Below are positions 1-12,616 of a DNA stretch of 46,337 bases, in pieces. The stretch's first letter is position 1; each line of letters opens with the position of its first letter. The DNA is from Domibacillus mangrovi (GTDB lineage: Bacteria > Bacillota > Bacilli > Bacillales > Domibacillaceae): positions 1 through 46,337 of the forward strand of contig NZ_MRWQ01000013.1 in assembly GCF_001906925.1 (NCBI RefSeq), written 5' to 3'. The notes under the pieces were generated by a model. It worked only from the letters and a program-made list of their open reading frames with translations, had not been told where the DNA came from and did no database searches. The position numbers were made by a program, and so were the translations under genes.

Positions 1-117
1 GTCAGGTGGCATTAGCGAAGAGGTCACACCCGTTCCCATCCCGAACACGGCAGTTACCCTATTCAGCGCCGGTGTAAGTTGGGGGTGTCCCCCTGTGAGA
101 GCAGGACGCCGCCTGGC
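1..117 (+). rRNA. rrf: 5S ribosomal RNA
   Basis: The sequence carries the conserved 5S blocks (GCGAAGAGGTCACACCCGTT and CCGAACACGG, then the GGGGG..CCCCC helix). The first ten bases pair with 108-117 through two G-U pairs, which closes helix I and sets both ends. It starts at the first base of the window, so the 16S and 23S genes must lie to the left. Compared with the usual Bacillus sequence, helix II (GAAGAGG with CCTATTC near 55-64) holds one mismatch, so this copy is a slight variant. Identity is secure; the exact mature ends are inferred from pairing. Confidence 0.95.
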
Positions 118-130
118 ACGTTACAGTATA

Positions 131-162
131 AAAGGAGATGACTTTATGTCATCTCCTTTTTC
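131..162 (+). terminator. rRNA operon terminator
   Basis: AAAGGAGATGAC and its complement GTCATCTCCTTT enclose a 4-5 nt loop and run into T5. It lies 13 bp after 5S and only 28 bp before the yaaO start. Confidence 0.9.
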
Positions 163-190
163 TATATAAAAAATGAAAGGACGAGATAAA

Positions 191-1600
191 ATGCGTATGG
201 ATCAAACAAGAATGCCTCTGATCGAAGCATTAAAACAGCATAAGAAGCAGAGTCCTGTTTCTTTTCATGTTCCAGGGCATAAAAATGGACAGCTTTCATC
301 TTTTTTGGACCTGTCGTACGATGTAACAGAGTTAAGTGGACTAGATGACCTTCATGCTCCTGAAGGCTGTATTCAAGACGCAGAGAAATTATTAAGTGAT
401 TTTTATCAAACAAATGAAAGTAAATTTCTTATAAATGGAAGCACGGTTGGCAATCTTGCGATGATTCTTGGTTCTCTTTCGGAAGGAGATCGTGTATTTG
501 TTCAGCGAAACTGCCATAAGTCTGTGTTGAATGCACTGAAAATGGCAAAAGCAGTGCCTGTTTTTTTGGCACCTGAATATGATGAAAACTCTAAAACCGT
601 TGTTTTGTTTTCGACTGAGACATTAAAAAAAGCGTATCGTCAGTACAGGAACGTTAAAGCCGTAATTTTTACGTACCCTTCTTACTATGGGATGGCAGAT
701 GAATTTAAAACGTTGGCTATGATTGCGAAAGAGAACGAATCAATCATACTTGTAGATGAGGCGCATGGGGCTCATTTTGTATTGCCTTATGAAGGTATTC
801 CGGAAAGTGCACTTTATTGGGGAGCCGATATTGTAGTACAGTCAGCCCATAAAATGTTGCCAGCGATGACGATGGGATCGTATTTTCATATTCAATCAAG
901 TCATATAGACCGGGAAAAAGTGATATTTTATTTGCATGCGATCCAGTCCAGCAGCCCTTCGTATCTAATTATGGCGTCACTTGATGCAGCGAGAGCATAC
1001 ACGGCTGCTTATAAAGAGATTGATCATCATTACTCGATGCAGGTAGTAGACAGAGTAAAAAAAGTGCTGGAGTCTAGAGGATGTTTGTGCTTCAAACCAG
1101 ATGATCCATACAAACTTCTCGTACGGGCAGAGGGCCTTTCTGGATATGAATTGCAGATACTGTTTGAACAGGCAGGAGTATATCCAGAGATGGCTGATCC
1201 TTTTCAAGTATTACTTGTTTTTCCGCTTTTAAAAGAAGGACAGATGACATTTGAAGCGGATGCTTTAAAAAAACTGGATTATTTTCATTTGAAAAAAGGA
1301 ATAGTGAGAGAGCGTTTTCCAGAAGTGAAAAAAACAAAGGATGTGTCGACACTCGCATTGCCGTATAATGAGCATAATAAATATAAGAAAGAATTCGTTC
1401 CATTTCATGAAGCATTAGGTCAGATTGCCGGAGAAATGATTATTCCATATCCGCCAGGCATTCCATTGATCATGGAAGGAGAACGAATTTTGAATGAACA
1501 TATAGAATCACTTGAATGGATGCTAATACACGGGAGTCGTTTTCATGGCGGAAGCGGCTTAAAAGAAGGACGGGTTGCCGTTTTTTGCGGGGAGGTATAA
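191..1600 (+). CDS. yaaO: Orn/Lys/Arg decarboxylase family protein YaaO
   Basis: This is a PLP-dependent fold type I basic amino acid decarboxylase of 469 aa, close to the B. subtilis YaaO size. It has an N-terminal FHVPGHKNG block, the aspartate motif VDEAHGAHF (188-196) and the Schiff-base lysine K221 in SAHKMLP. The C-terminal decarboxylase domain follows, with PYPPGIPLI near residue 430. An ATG at 173 is in frame, but AAAGGA at 176-181 sits nine bases before the ATG at 191, so 191 is chosen. SpeA of the same family makes agmatine from arginine; the substrate of YaaO is not established and is left open. tmk follows after 3 bp. There is little room for a promoter between the 5S terminator and this gene. 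Confidence 0.9.
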   Translation: MRMDQTRMPLIEALKQHKKQSPVSFHVPGHKNGQLSSFLDLSYDVTELSGLDDLHAPEGCIQDAEKLLSDFYQTNESKFLINGSTVGNLAMILGSLSEGDRVFVQRNCHKSVLNALKMAKAVPVFLAPEYDENSKTVVLFSTETLKKAYRQYRNVKAVIFTYPSYYGMADEFKTLAMIAKENESIILVDEAHGAHFVLPYEGIPESALYWGADIVVQSAHKMLPAMTMGSYFHIQSSHIDREKVIFYLHAIQSSSPSYLIMASLDAARAYTAAYKEIDHHYSMQVVDRVKKVLESRGCLCFKPDDPYKLLVRAEGLSGYELQILFEQAGVYPEMADPFQVLLVFPLLKEGQMTFEADALKKLDYFHLKKGIVRERFPEVKKTKDVSTLALPYNEHNKYKKEFVPFHEALGQIAGEMIIPYPPGIPLIMEGERILNEHIESLEWMLIHGSRFHGGSGLKEGRVAVFCGEV

Positions 1601-1603
1601 ACA

Positions 1604-2606
<1,003 letters not shown>

Positions 2607-2621
2607 AAGGGTGTGGATTAC

Positions 2622-3629
2622 GTGTCTAAACTGTGGGAAGAGACAGCGGCGCGTCAGCCAACTGTCATGCGAATGATTGAAAATAGTATTTTGAAAGATC
2701 GGGTAGCACATGCGTATTTGTTTGAAGGCGATCCGGGTACGGGAAAAAAAGAAGCGGCACTTTTATTTGCAAAAAGTTTATTTTGCTTGGAGCCGGAAAA
2801 AGAATTAAGGCCATGTGAACGATGTGTGAATTGCCGTCGTATTAATCATGGCAACCATCCGGATATTCATGTGATTGAACCGAACGGGCTGTCGATCAAA
2901 AAAGAGCAAATTTATTATTTACAGCAGGAATTTACAAAAACGGGCGTTGAATCAAGCCGAAAAGTATATATTGTTAATCACGCTGATAAAATGACAGCAA
3001 GTGCTGCCAACAGTCTGCTCAAATTTTTGGAAGAGCCGTCTTCAAATACGGTCGCTTTTTTAATAACGGAGCAGAGCAGCCGGATGCTGCCAACGATTAT
3101 ATCGAGATGCCAGCAGTTATCGTTTCGGCCAATTGATGATATCCAGTTAAAAGAACGTCTTATCCAGGATGAAATACCGCTTTCAATGGCATCACTTGTA
3201 TCCAAAATAACGAATCATCTTGACGAAGCACGTGCGTTGTCACAGGATGAGTGGTTTGCACAGGCACGTTCAATAGTGTTAAAATTATACGAAGGCCTAA
3301 GAGTTGGGGGGCTAGCAATTCTTGTTCAGCTATCGGAGGACTTTCATTCGCATTTTAAAGAGAAAGAACAGATCAATCTTGGCCTTGATCTTTTTGTTCT
3401 CATTCATAGGGATCTACTTTCCATAATGACAGGAGAAGAATATAGCCTTGCATTTCCTGATTATGCCGTTTCCTTTAGACAGGATGCATTGCTTTTAACA
3501 GCTGAAGCGCTTGTCGATCGTCTTAGTTTTATTTTGGAAGCGAAGCGCAGAATCAACAATAACATGAACCAGCAGCTGCTTATGGAACAGCTTTTGTTAA
3601 AGGTACAGGGAGGACATGCCTTTGTGTAA
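2622..3629 (+). CDS. holB: DNA polymerase III subunit delta prime
   Basis: This clamp-loader subunit helps load the sliding clamp during replication. A Walker A-like GDPGTGKK lies at 36-43, and a zinc-binding cysteine set C55, C65, C68, C71 is in the RPCERCVNCRR region. The AAA+ sensor segment is LLKFLEEPSSNTVAFLIT and the arginine finger motif is SRCQQL. The start is ambiguous: GTG at 2613 leaves almost no spacing from AAAGG, whereas GTG at 2622 has about eleven bases; 2622 gives 335 aa (MSKLWEET). The end overlaps ricT by 14 bp, implying translational coupling. Confidence 0.95.
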   Translation: MSKLWEETAARQPTVMRMIENSILKDRVAHAYLFEGDPGTGKKEAALLFAKSLFCLEPEKELRPCERCVNCRRINHGNHPDIHVIEPNGLSIKKEQIYYLQQEFTKTGVESSRKVYIVNHADKMTASAANSLLKFLEEPSSNTVAFLITEQSSRMLPTIISRCQQLSFRPIDDIQLKERLIQDEIPLSMASLVSKITNHLDEARALSQDEWFAQARSIVLKLYEGLRVGGLAILVQLSEDFHSHFKEKEQINLGLDLFVLIHRDLLSIMTGEEYSLAFPDYAVSFRQDALLLTAEALVDRLSFILEAKRRINNNMNQQLLMEQLLLKVQGGHAFV

Positions 3630-4449
3630 TGTAGTAGGTATACGCTTTAAACAAGCGGGTAAAATATATTATTTTGATCCAGGGGAACTCGATATTCAGA
3701 AAGAAGATCACGTTATCGTTGAAACTGCAAGAGGTGTTGAATACGGTCATGTCGTCGTCGGACCGAAAGATGTTGATGAAAGTGATGTCGTCTTGCCTCT
3801 TAAAAAGGTAATTCGGACGGCAGATCAAAAAGATCGTCTTGCTGTTCAAGAAAATAGTGAAGCAGCAACTACTGCATTTACGACATGTATGGATAAAATT
3901 GTCGAGCACAAGCTAGATATGAAGCTTGTTGACGTGGAATATACATTTGATCGCAACAAAGTGATTTTTTATTTTACGGCGGACGGGCGAGTTGATTTTC
4001 GCGAGCTAGTGAAAGATTTGGCATCCATTTTTAGAACACGGATCGAACTTCGCCAAATAGGTGTCCGGGATGAAGCAAAAATGCTTGGCGGCATTGGCCC
4101 CTGTGGTCGAATGCTTTGCTGTTCGACGTTTCTTGGTGATTTTGAGCCTGTATCCATTAAAATGGCAAAAGATCAAAACTTGTCATTGAATCCTGCTAAA
4201 ATCTCTGGACTGTGCGGCCGTCTTATGTGCTGTTTGAAATATGAAAATGATGAATATGAAGCGGCACGCCGTGAATTACCAGATGTCGGCCAAAAAGTGC
4301 AGACGCCGAGTGGTTACGGAAAAGTAACGGGTTTGAATATTTTAGAGCGGCTCGTGCAGGTGCACATACCGGAATTAGAACGGACGCTTGAGTTCTCATC
4401 TGATGAACTCGGAAAAGAAGGAGCCGTTTCTGTGAAAGCAGGTGACTGA
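3616..4449 (+). CDS. ricT: RicT (YaaT), PSP1-domain iron-sulfur protein
   Basis: RicT forms the RicA-RicF-RicT complex that promotes RNase Y-dependent mRNA maturation and, in B. subtilis, affects the phosphorelay to Spo0A, competence and biofilm. The 277-aa protein has the PSP1 core ([23 protein letters not shown]) and two cysteine clusters, C163/C168/C169 and C200/C205/C206, matching the residues that bind [4Fe-4S] clusters in the family. GGGAGG lies just before ATG 3616. It overlaps holB by 14 bp and yabA follows after 4 bp, so the three are likely one transcript. Confidence 0.95.
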   Translation: MPLCNVVGIRFKQAGKIYYFDPGELDIQKEDHVIVETARGVEYGHVVVGPKDVDESDVVLPLKKVIRTADQKDRLAVQENSEAATTAFTTCMDKIVEHKLDMKLVDVEYTFDRNKVIFYFTADGRVDFRELVKDLASIFRTRIELRQIGVRDEAKMLGGIGPCGRMLCCSTFLGDFEPVSIKMAKDQNLSLNPAKISGLCGRLMCCLKYENDEYEAARRELPDVGQKVQTPSGYGKVTGLNILERLVQVHIPELERTLEFSSDELGKEGAVSVKAGD

Positions 4450-4453
4450 TGCG

Positions 4454-4816
4454 GTGGAAAAATTAGATAAAAAGGCGATCTTTGATTCCGTTAGTCATAT
4501 GGAATTACAAATTGGTGAGCTTTATCAACAGCTGGGTGAAGTAAGAGTGCAGCTCGCTGAAATATTGGAAGAAAATAACTCGTTAACGATTGAAAATGAT
4601 CATTTGCGCCGCAGGCTTGAAGAATTAGAACGTGGTTATGAAAAAAAAGCATCAGGGGCAGAAAATGTTCAGGCGCGAGGAGCTGACATTGGTGAAGGCT
4701 ACGATAATCTTGCTCGTCTTTATCAGGAAGGGTTCCACATTTGCAGTGTGCATTTTGGAAGCCCTCGTAAAGACGAAGACTGCCTGTTCTGTTTATCATT
4801 TTTAAATAAAAAATAA
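4454..4816 (+). CDS. yabA: replication initiation control protein YabA
   Basis: YabA bridges DnaA and the DnaN clamp and limits re-initiation. The N-terminal half is a leucine-rich coiled coil (about residues 8-62). The C-terminal domain ends with [18 protein letters not shown], then H and two Cys in [12 protein letters not shown], the zinc-binding set of the family. An in-frame GTG at 4442 exists, but AGGTGA at 4440-4445 is placed eight bases before GTG 4454, giving 120 aa (B. subtilis 119). A terminator follows directly. Confidence 0.95.
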   Translation: MEKLDKKAIFDSVSHMELQIGELYQQLGEVRVQLAEILEENNSLTIENDHLRRRLEELERGYEKKASGAENVQARGADIGEGYDNLARLYQEGFHICSVHFGSPRKDEDCLFCLSFLNKK

Positions 4817-4828
4817 TGACGATTTTTT

Positions 4829-4856
4829 GCCTTCCTTTTTAAAGGAAGGCTCTTTT
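4829..4856 (+). terminator. terminator after yabA
   Basis: GCCTTCCTTT and AAAGGAAGGC form the stem, followed by TCTTTT. It ends the darA/holB-yabA unit just before trmN6. Confidence 0.85.
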
Positions 4857-4876
4857 GTGCGAGAGGGGTGATAGGT

Positions 4877-5638
4877 ATGCCAGAATTAAAGGAAGATGAG
4901 CGGCTCGATTATTTGTTGGCGGAAGAGCTGCGAATTATTCAAAGCCCGACCGTGTTTTCATTTTCGCTTGATGCAGTGCTGTTGGCCCGATTTGCCTCCG
5001 TTCCAAAAACACGTGGTTCAATTATTGATCTATGTTCTGGAAATGGTGTGATTCCGCTGCTAATGTCTGCAAAAACAAGTGCACCGATTACAGGTGTCGA
5101 AATACAGGAACGGCTCTGTGATATGGCTGTCCGCAGTGTGCAGTACAATAAATTGAATGATCAAATTAAGATAGTAAATGGTGATTTAAAGAATGCACCG
5201 GAGCTGCTTGGGATGGAGAAACATACACTTATTACGTGTAATCCTCCTTATTTTTTAACACCTTCTGACGGAGAATTAAACATGAATGAATATGTTGCCA
5301 TTGCCCGTCATGAAATTAAGTGTACCCTTGAAGATTGCATTCGTTCATCATCAAGGTTGTTAAAACAGGGCGGAAAAGCAGCGTTTGTACATCGCCCAGG
5401 CAGGCTCTTGGACATTTTGACGCTAATGAGGAAGTACCGTGTAGAACCGAAGCGGCTTCGTTTCGTTTATCCGAAGAGTGGAAAAGAAGCAAACACGGTC
5501 CTCGTTGAAGGCATAAAAGATGGTGCACCGGATTTGAAAATTTTAATGCCTCTTTATGTGTACGATGAAAAGGGTGAGTATACTGAGGAAGTGAGGACAC
5601 TGTTATATGGCGATGAGTCACCATTTTTACGTCGTTAA
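4877..5638 (+). CDS. trmN6: tRNA1(Val) (adenine37-N6)-methyltransferase (YabB)
   Basis: This is an SAM-dependent Rossmann methyltransferase of the TrmN6/YfiC group, which methylates A37 N6 in tRNA-Val in E. coli. Motif I is DLCSGNG (51-57), VEIQERL binds SAM ribose and the catalytic NPPY is at 122-125, the amino-group methyltransferase signature. The GTG at 4868 is in frame, but AGGGG sits suitably before ATG 4877, giving 253 aa. The 3' end overlaps yazA by 32 bp. Activity in Bacillus is inferred from the family. Confidence 0.92.
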   Translation: MPELKEDERLDYLLAEELRIIQSPTVFSFSLDAVLLARFASVPKTRGSIIDLCSGNGVIPLLMSAKTSAPITGVEIQERLCDMAVRSVQYNKLNDQIKIVNGDLKNAPELLGMEKHTLITCNPPYFLTPSDGELNMNEYVAIARHEIKCTLEDCIRSSSRLLKQGGKAAFVHRPGRLLDILTLMRKYRVEPKRLRFVYPKSGKEANTVLVEGIKDGAPDLKILMPLYVYDEKGEYTEEVRTLLYGDESPFLRR

Positions 5639-5894
5639 GTGCCATGACGGTTCGCTTTATGCGGGGTATACAAATGATTTGAAAAAAAGAATGAGTGTTC
5701 ACAATGCCGGTAAAGGGGCAAAGTATACGAGAGCTCGTCTGCCGGTTATGCTTATCCATAGTGAGATGTACGACACAAAGCAAGAAGCAATGCGGGTAGA
5801 ATATGCATTTAAGCAACTTTCTCGCATGAAAAAAAACGATTATTTGCTGAAAAGAGGTGTGGCCGTTGAAAGCACAAAAAAGTTTTTTAAATGA
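5607..5894 (+). CDS. yazA: GIY-YIG nuclease superfamily protein YazA
   Basis: This is a small single-domain GIY-YIG protein (95 aa). The motif appears as [16 protein letters not shown] (the YxV..YAGYT form of the UPF0213 group), followed by R in LKKRMSVHN and E in [11 protein letters not shown], which fit the catalytic Arg and Glu of the fold. ATG 5607 is taken with TGAGGA ten bases ahead; ATG 5613 is possible. It is embedded between trmN6 (32-bp overlap) and rsmI (29-bp overlap). The cellular substrate is not known. Confidence 0.9.
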   Translation: MAMSHHFYVVKCHDGSLYAGYTNDLKKRMSVHNAGKGAKYTRARLPVMLIHSEMYDTKQEAMRVEYAFKQLSRMKKNDYLLKRGVAVESTKKFFK

Positions 5895-6765
5895 GGAAAT
5901 AGAAGGTATTTTATATCTTGTGCCGGTGCCAATTGGCAATCTGGAAGATATGACTGTGAGGGCGCTCCGTATTATGAAAGAAGCAGACGTCATTGCTGCG
6001 GAAGATACACGCAATACGAAAAAGTTGTGTAATTACTTTGACATTGCTACACCTATCATCAGCTACCACGAACATAGCAGTGAAGCATCTGGACGTAAAT
6101 TGATTGACCGCATTCAATTAGGCGAAACAGTAGCACTTGTCAGCGATGCGGGCACGCCATGTATATCGGATCCGGGTTATGAGCTTGTTCTGGCAGCGAT
6201 AGGAGAAGGATTGAATGTCGTTCCACTTCCAGGTGCGAATGCAGCTGTCACGGCGCTCATTGCATCAGGCATTGCGCCACAGCCATTTTATTTTTATGGG
6301 TTTTTAAGCCGAGGGAAAAAAGAAAAAAAGAAAGAGCTTGAAAAACTGGCCTTATTCCGCGATACGTTTATTTTGTATGAATCGCCGCATCGGTTAAAAG
6401 AAACACTTAATTTAATGGAAGCCTTTTTCGGTGCAGGTCGTCGGATTGTACTTTGCCGGGAGCTAACGAAGAAGTTTGAAGAGTTTTTACGAGGGACAGT
6501 TGGCGAAGCAGCAGAATGGGCAAACGATTCTAAGATTATGGGTGAATTTTGCCTTGTGATTGAAGGAAGTACTGAAGAACTGGTAGAGCAGCCTAATTCT
6601 GAATGGTGGAGTGAAATGACTGTGGAAGCACATGTTGAACAGTATGTTACCAAAAGAAATATGATACCAAAAGAAGCAGTAAAACAGGCAGCTAAAGATA
6701 GAGGATTACCGAAACGTGACGTATATGCCGCCTATCACACGAAGAAAAATCCCAATGGCGAGTAA
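5866..6765 (+). CDS. rsmI: 16S rRNA (cytidine1402-2'-O)-methyltransferase
   Basis: RsmI methylates the ribose of C1402 in the 30S decoding centre. It belongs to the tetrapyrrole-methylase fold: LYLVPVPIGNLEDMTVRAL near the N-terminus, AEDTRNTKKL, VALVSDAGTPCISDPG and PLPGANAAVTALIASG, then FYGFL and LYESPHR. The frame opens with GTG at 5857, but AGAGGTG is six bases before TTG 5866, which gives 299 aa and a usual N-terminus (MKAQKSFLN). The gene ends in a bidirectional terminator shared with convergent abrB. Confidence 0.95.
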   Translation: MKAQKSFLNEEIEGILYLVPVPIGNLEDMTVRALRIMKEADVIAAEDTRNTKKLCNYFDIATPIISYHEHSSEASGRKLIDRIQLGETVALVSDAGTPCISDPGYELVLAAIGEGLNVVPLPGANAAVTALIASGIAPQPFYFYGFLSRGKKEKKKELEKLALFRDTFILYESPHRLKETLNLMEAFFGAGRRIVLCRELTKKFEEFLRGTVGEAAEWANDSKIMGEFCLVIEGSTEELVEQPNSEWWSEMTVEAHVEQYVTKRNMIPKEAVKQAAKDRGLPKRDVYAAYHTKKNPNGE

Positions 6766-6783
6766 TCACCATCGGGATTTTGA
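6747..6783. terminator. bidirectional terminator between rsmI and abrB
   Basis: AAATCCCAATGG pairs with CCATCGGGATTT with one A-C mismatch on the plus strand. T runs follow in both directions (TTTTG on plus; TTTTTC on minus), so it can end both convergent genes. Confidence 0.8.
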
Positions 6784-6785
6784 TA

Positions 6786-7070
6786 TTATTTACCGTTTTC
6801 AAAAGCTTCTTGAATTTCTTTGATCAAGAGTTCGGCACCTTCATGGCTAAGGATTAATTTTCCGCCGGCAAGTTTGATGTTATCGTCGGAAACTTCACCT
6901 GTTACTTGACAAGTCATGCTTGGTTTATATTTTTTAAGGATGATTTTATCATCATCTACGTAAATTTCAAGTGCATCTTTTTCTGCAATGCCAAGGGTAC
7001 GGCGCAATTCAATTGGAATAACCACCCGTCCTAGCTCGTCTACTTTACGTACAATACCTGTTGATTTCAT
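6786..7070 (-). CDS. abrB: transition-state regulator AbrB
   Basis: AbrB is a DNA-binding swapped-hairpin regulator that represses post-exponential functions during growth. The first 50 residues (MKSTGIVRKVDELGRVVIP, ELRRTLGI, KDALEIYVDDDKIILKKYKP) are almost the B. subtilis sequence. The C-terminal multimerisation domain keeps CQVTGEVSDDN and LAGGKLILS. The open frame extends upstream to 7154, but that includes the promoter; ATG 7070 gives 94 aa and follows GAGAGGAG. It is monocistronic, convergent with rsmI and divergent from metS. Spo0A boxes downstream of its -10 imply the classical Spo0A~P repression. Confidence 0.97.
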   Translation of the reverse strand: MKSTGIVRKVDELGRVVIPIELRRTLGIAEKDALEIYVDDDKIILKKYKPSMTCQVTGEVSDDNIKLAGGKLILSHEGAELLIKEIQEAFENGK

Positions 7071-7127
7071 TTGAAAAATATTCTCCTCTCCATTTGTGGT
7101 TGTATTAAAAGATGTTGCGTAAATGCA

Positions 7128-7144
7128 TTCGTCATTTTTCGACA
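7128..7144 (-). promoter_or_regulatory. tandem Spo0A boxes at abrB
   Basis: On the minus strand TGTCGAA (7144-7138) and TGACGAA (7134-7128) are spaced exactly 10 bp. They match the 0A box TGnCGAA and lie just downstream of the abrB -10, as expected for a repressing site. Confidence 0.85.
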
Positions 7145-7165
7145 AAATTTTCATCCTGTAACGTA

Positions 7166-7194
7166 ATCATACCAACACTTCCCATAAACGTCAA
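7166..7194 (-). promoter_or_regulatory. abrB sigma-A promoter
   Basis: TTGACG (7194-7189), a 17-bp spacer and TATGAT (7171-7166) read on the minus strand, about 95 bp upstream of the abrB ATG. Confidence 0.85.
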
Positions 7195-7294
7195 CAAATA
7201 AAATGTAATTCTTCAATTAACTGTAAGTACAGAAAACATTGATTTATCAATATTTTCAGAAAAATAACTTTTTTTACAAAAAGTTTGTACATAG

Positions 7295-7311
7295 CGTCGA
7301 AATTTGTCGAA
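7295..7311 (+). promoter_or_regulatory. second tandem pair of Spo0A-like boxes, facing metS
   Basis: CGTCGAA (7295-7301) and TGTCGAA (7305-7311) lie on the plus strand with the same 10-bp spacing as the abrB pair, in the opposite orientation. No clear core promoter overlaps them. Binding by Spo0A is inferred from the motif only. Confidence 0.5.
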
Positions 7312-7403
7312 TTTTATCAGGTGTTTAACGACGGAAATTAGAGAAAAGAAAGCGTGCATATTTACATTTATTCGTGGATGGGGGAAAATAAAAGAAATGA
7401 TGT

Positions 7404-7434
7404 AAAAGCTTCCGGCAGGTGGCCGGAAGCTTTT
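7404..7434. terminator. hairpin upstream of metS, possible terminator
   Basis: A perfect 13-bp stem (AAAAGCTTCCGGC with GCCGGAAGCTTTT) closes a 5-nt AGGTG loop 36 bp before the metS start. T runs are short on both strands. There is no T-box core near it, so attenuation by tRNA is not supported. Confidence 0.6.
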
Positions 7435-7458
7435 ATCTATAAGAAGAAAGAGTAATAA

Positions 7459-9736
<2,278 letters not shown>

Positions 9737-9748
9737 AGTAAAATAAAT

Positions 9749-9764
9749 TGTTTCACGTGAAACA
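9749..9764. promoter_or_regulatory. parS site (ParB/Spo0J binding)
   Basis: TGTTTCACGTGAAACA is a perfect 16-bp palindrome and fits the bacterial parS consensus TGTTnCACGTGAAACA at every position. It lies 12 bp after repeat copy A and 21 bp before yabD. An origin-proximal position is where parS sites nucleate ParB-CTP spreading and SMC loading. It is the only one I noticed in the window. Confidence 0.95.
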
Positions 9765-9785
9765 AAAATAAAAACAGGTGATAAG

Positions 9786-10553
9786 ATGCTTTTTGATACA
9801 CACGTTCATTTAAATGCGGATCAATATCAAGAGGATATAGAAGAAGTCGTTGTACGGGCTCAGAAAGCCGGTGTTAGCCGAATGGTCGTTGTTGGCTTTG
9901 ACCGTTTAACGATTGACCGCGCGATGGGTCTCATTGAACGATACGACTGGCTGTACGCAGCAATTGGGTGGCATCCAGTTGATGCGATCGATATGTGTGA
10001 TGCAGATCTTGCGTGGATTGAAGATCTTGCTCTTCATCCAAAAGTTGTTGCTATCGGTGAAACGGGTCTTGATTATCACTGGGACAAATCGCCGAAAGAC
10101 ATTCAAAAAAATGTTTTTAGACGTCAAATTCAATTGGCTAAAAAAGTGAAGCTGCCAATTGTTATTCACAATCGAGAAGCGACACAGGATATTGTCGATA
10201 TATTAAAAGAAGAAGGCGCAGAAGAAGTGGGCGGCATTATGCATTGTTTCAGCGGTAGTGCAGAAACAGCACTTGAGTGCATAAAAATGAACTTCTACAT
10301 TTCACTCGGTGGTCCTGTCACGTTTAAAAATGCAAAAAAGCCGAAAGAAGTAGCGGTCGCTGTTCCATTAGATAAGTTATTGATTGAAACGGACTGTCCA
10401 TATTTAGCACCACATCCATACCGAGGCAAACGAAATGAGCCGGCGTACGTGAAGTTTGTGGCGGAAGAAATTGCGGCATTGAAAGAATGTTCTTATGAAG
10501 AAGTGGCAGAAGCTACGATGAAAAATGCGCAAACACTGTTTCAAATTGATTAA
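9786..10553 (+). CDS. yabD: TatD family metal-dependent DNase
   Basis: This is a TIM-barrel metallohydrolase of the TatD family (255 aa); relatives have 3'-5' exonuclease activity. Metal ligands are visible as H6-x-H8 (DTHVHLN), E92 (IGETGLDYHWD), H128 (IVIHNRE), H153 (IMHCFSG) and D203 (IETDCPYLAPHPYRG). AGGTGATAAG precedes ATG 9786. In B. subtilis yabE follows; here a terminator and rnmV come instead. A precise substrate is not known. Confidence 0.93.
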   Translation: MLFDTHVHLNADQYQEDIEEVVVRAQKAGVSRMVVVGFDRLTIDRAMGLIERYDWLYAAIGWHPVDAIDMCDADLAWIEDLALHPKVVAIGETGLDYHWDKSPKDIQKNVFRRQIQLAKKVKLPIVIHNREATQDIVDILKEEGAEEVGGIMHCFSGSAETALECIKMNFYISLGGPVTFKNAKKPKEVAVAVPLDKLLIETDCPYLAPHPYRGKRNEPAYVKFVAEEIAALKECSYEEVAEATMKNAQTLFQID

Positions 10554-10581
10554 GCAGGAGGCTTTACAGCCTCTGCTTTTT
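10552..10581 (+). terminator. terminator after yabD
   Basis: AAGCAGGAGGCT pairs with AGCCTCTGCTT (one bulged G) around a TTAC loop, followed by TTTT. It overlaps the yabD stop codon. Confidence 0.8.
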
Positions 10582-10596
10582 CGTTCGGAGGAAAAA

Positions 10597-12026
<1,430 letters not shown>

Positions 12027-12033
12027 CACATAT

Positions 12034-12067
12034 AAACCACTCTTGAAAAAAGGGCGGTTTTTTTTTT
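12034..12067 (+). terminator. terminator after ksgA
   Basis: AAACCACTCTT pairs with AAGGGCGGTTT with one mismatch and one G-U pair, followed by a ten-T run. Confidence 0.8.
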
Positions 12068-12125
12068 GAAAGTGGGGAAATAATAACCGTGACGAAAAAA
12101 AACGGTGTTTTTTGAACAAAAAATA

Positions 12126-12154
12126 TTGACAACAATAAGAGACGCTGATAAAAT
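12126..12154 (+). promoter_or_regulatory. veg upstream promoter
   Basis: TTGACA (12126-12131), a 17-bp spacer and TAAAAT (12149-12154). It has the same place and spacing as the first of the two promoters known before B. subtilis veg. Confidence 0.75.
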
Positions 12155-12165
12155 TATAAATTTAT

Positions 12166-12194
12166 TTGACTAAAAAAAAAGATTGTGTTATACT
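12166..12194 (+). promoter_or_regulatory. veg main sigma-A promoter
   Basis: TTGACT (12166-12171), a 17-bp spacer and TATACT (12189-12194), 29 bp before the veg ATG. It corresponds to the very strong Pveg of B. subtilis, although both hexamers deviate slightly from consensus here. Confidence 0.85.
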
Positions 12195-12222
12195 CAACAT
12201 GAGTGAAGTGAGGTGGAAGCAA

Positions 12223-12480
12223 ATGCCGAAAACATTATCCGATATTAAAAAGTCGCTTGATTGTCATTTGGGTAAAAGATTATTGCTTAAAGCGAATGGT
12301 GGTCGACGTAAGACTATTGAGCGTTCCGGTATTTTAGCGGAAACGTACCCTGCTGTATTTGTCGTAGAACTTGATCAGGATGAAAATTCATTTGAACGCG
12401 TTTCTTACAGCTATGCAGATGTGCTCACTGAAACCGTTGAACTGACATTTGAAGATGCAGCAGCAGGCAATGCAGTATAA
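12223..12480 (+). CDS. veg: Veg protein (biofilm-related)
   Basis: Veg is a small, highly expressed protein that in B. subtilis stimulates biofilm gene expression, apparently by opposing SinR. The 85-aa product matches B. subtilis Veg closely: [71 protein letters not shown]. The open frame reaches 12166, but that covers the promoter; ATG 12223 has GAGGTGG ahead of it. It is monocistronic, with tandem promoters before it and an unusually strong terminator after. sspF, next in B. subtilis, is absent. Confidence 0.95.
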   Translation: MPKTLSDIKKSLDCHLGKRLLLKANGGRRKTIERSGILAETYPAVFVVELDQDENSFERVSYSYADVLTETVELTFEDAAAGNAV

Positions 12481-12516
12481 ATCAAGCTTGCTTTTTTAAT
12501 AAAGCAAAACACCGGG

Positions 12517-12568
12517 GAGCCGGCTCAAAAGATTCCATTTGAATCTTTTGAGCCGGCTCTTTTTCTTT
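12517..12568 (+). terminator. very strong terminator after veg
   Basis: A perfect 19-bp stem (12517-12535 with 12541-12559) surrounds a 5-nt loop and is followed by TTTTTCTTT. It is the longest uninterrupted terminator stem seen in the window. Confidence 0.95.
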
Positions 12569-12616
12569 GTGATAAAATAAGAAATAATTTATTGTGTATA
12601 AAGTAGGTGGACTAAA

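Noticed and set aside
5316-6014. 232-aa minus-strand open frame
   Set aside because: It is antisense to trmN6, yazA and rsmI, has low-complexity shadow-like composition and no family motif.
12027-12165. Remnant of yabG or sspF
   Set aside because: The interval holds a terminator and the first veg promoter; no sporulation protease or SASP motif is readable in any frame.
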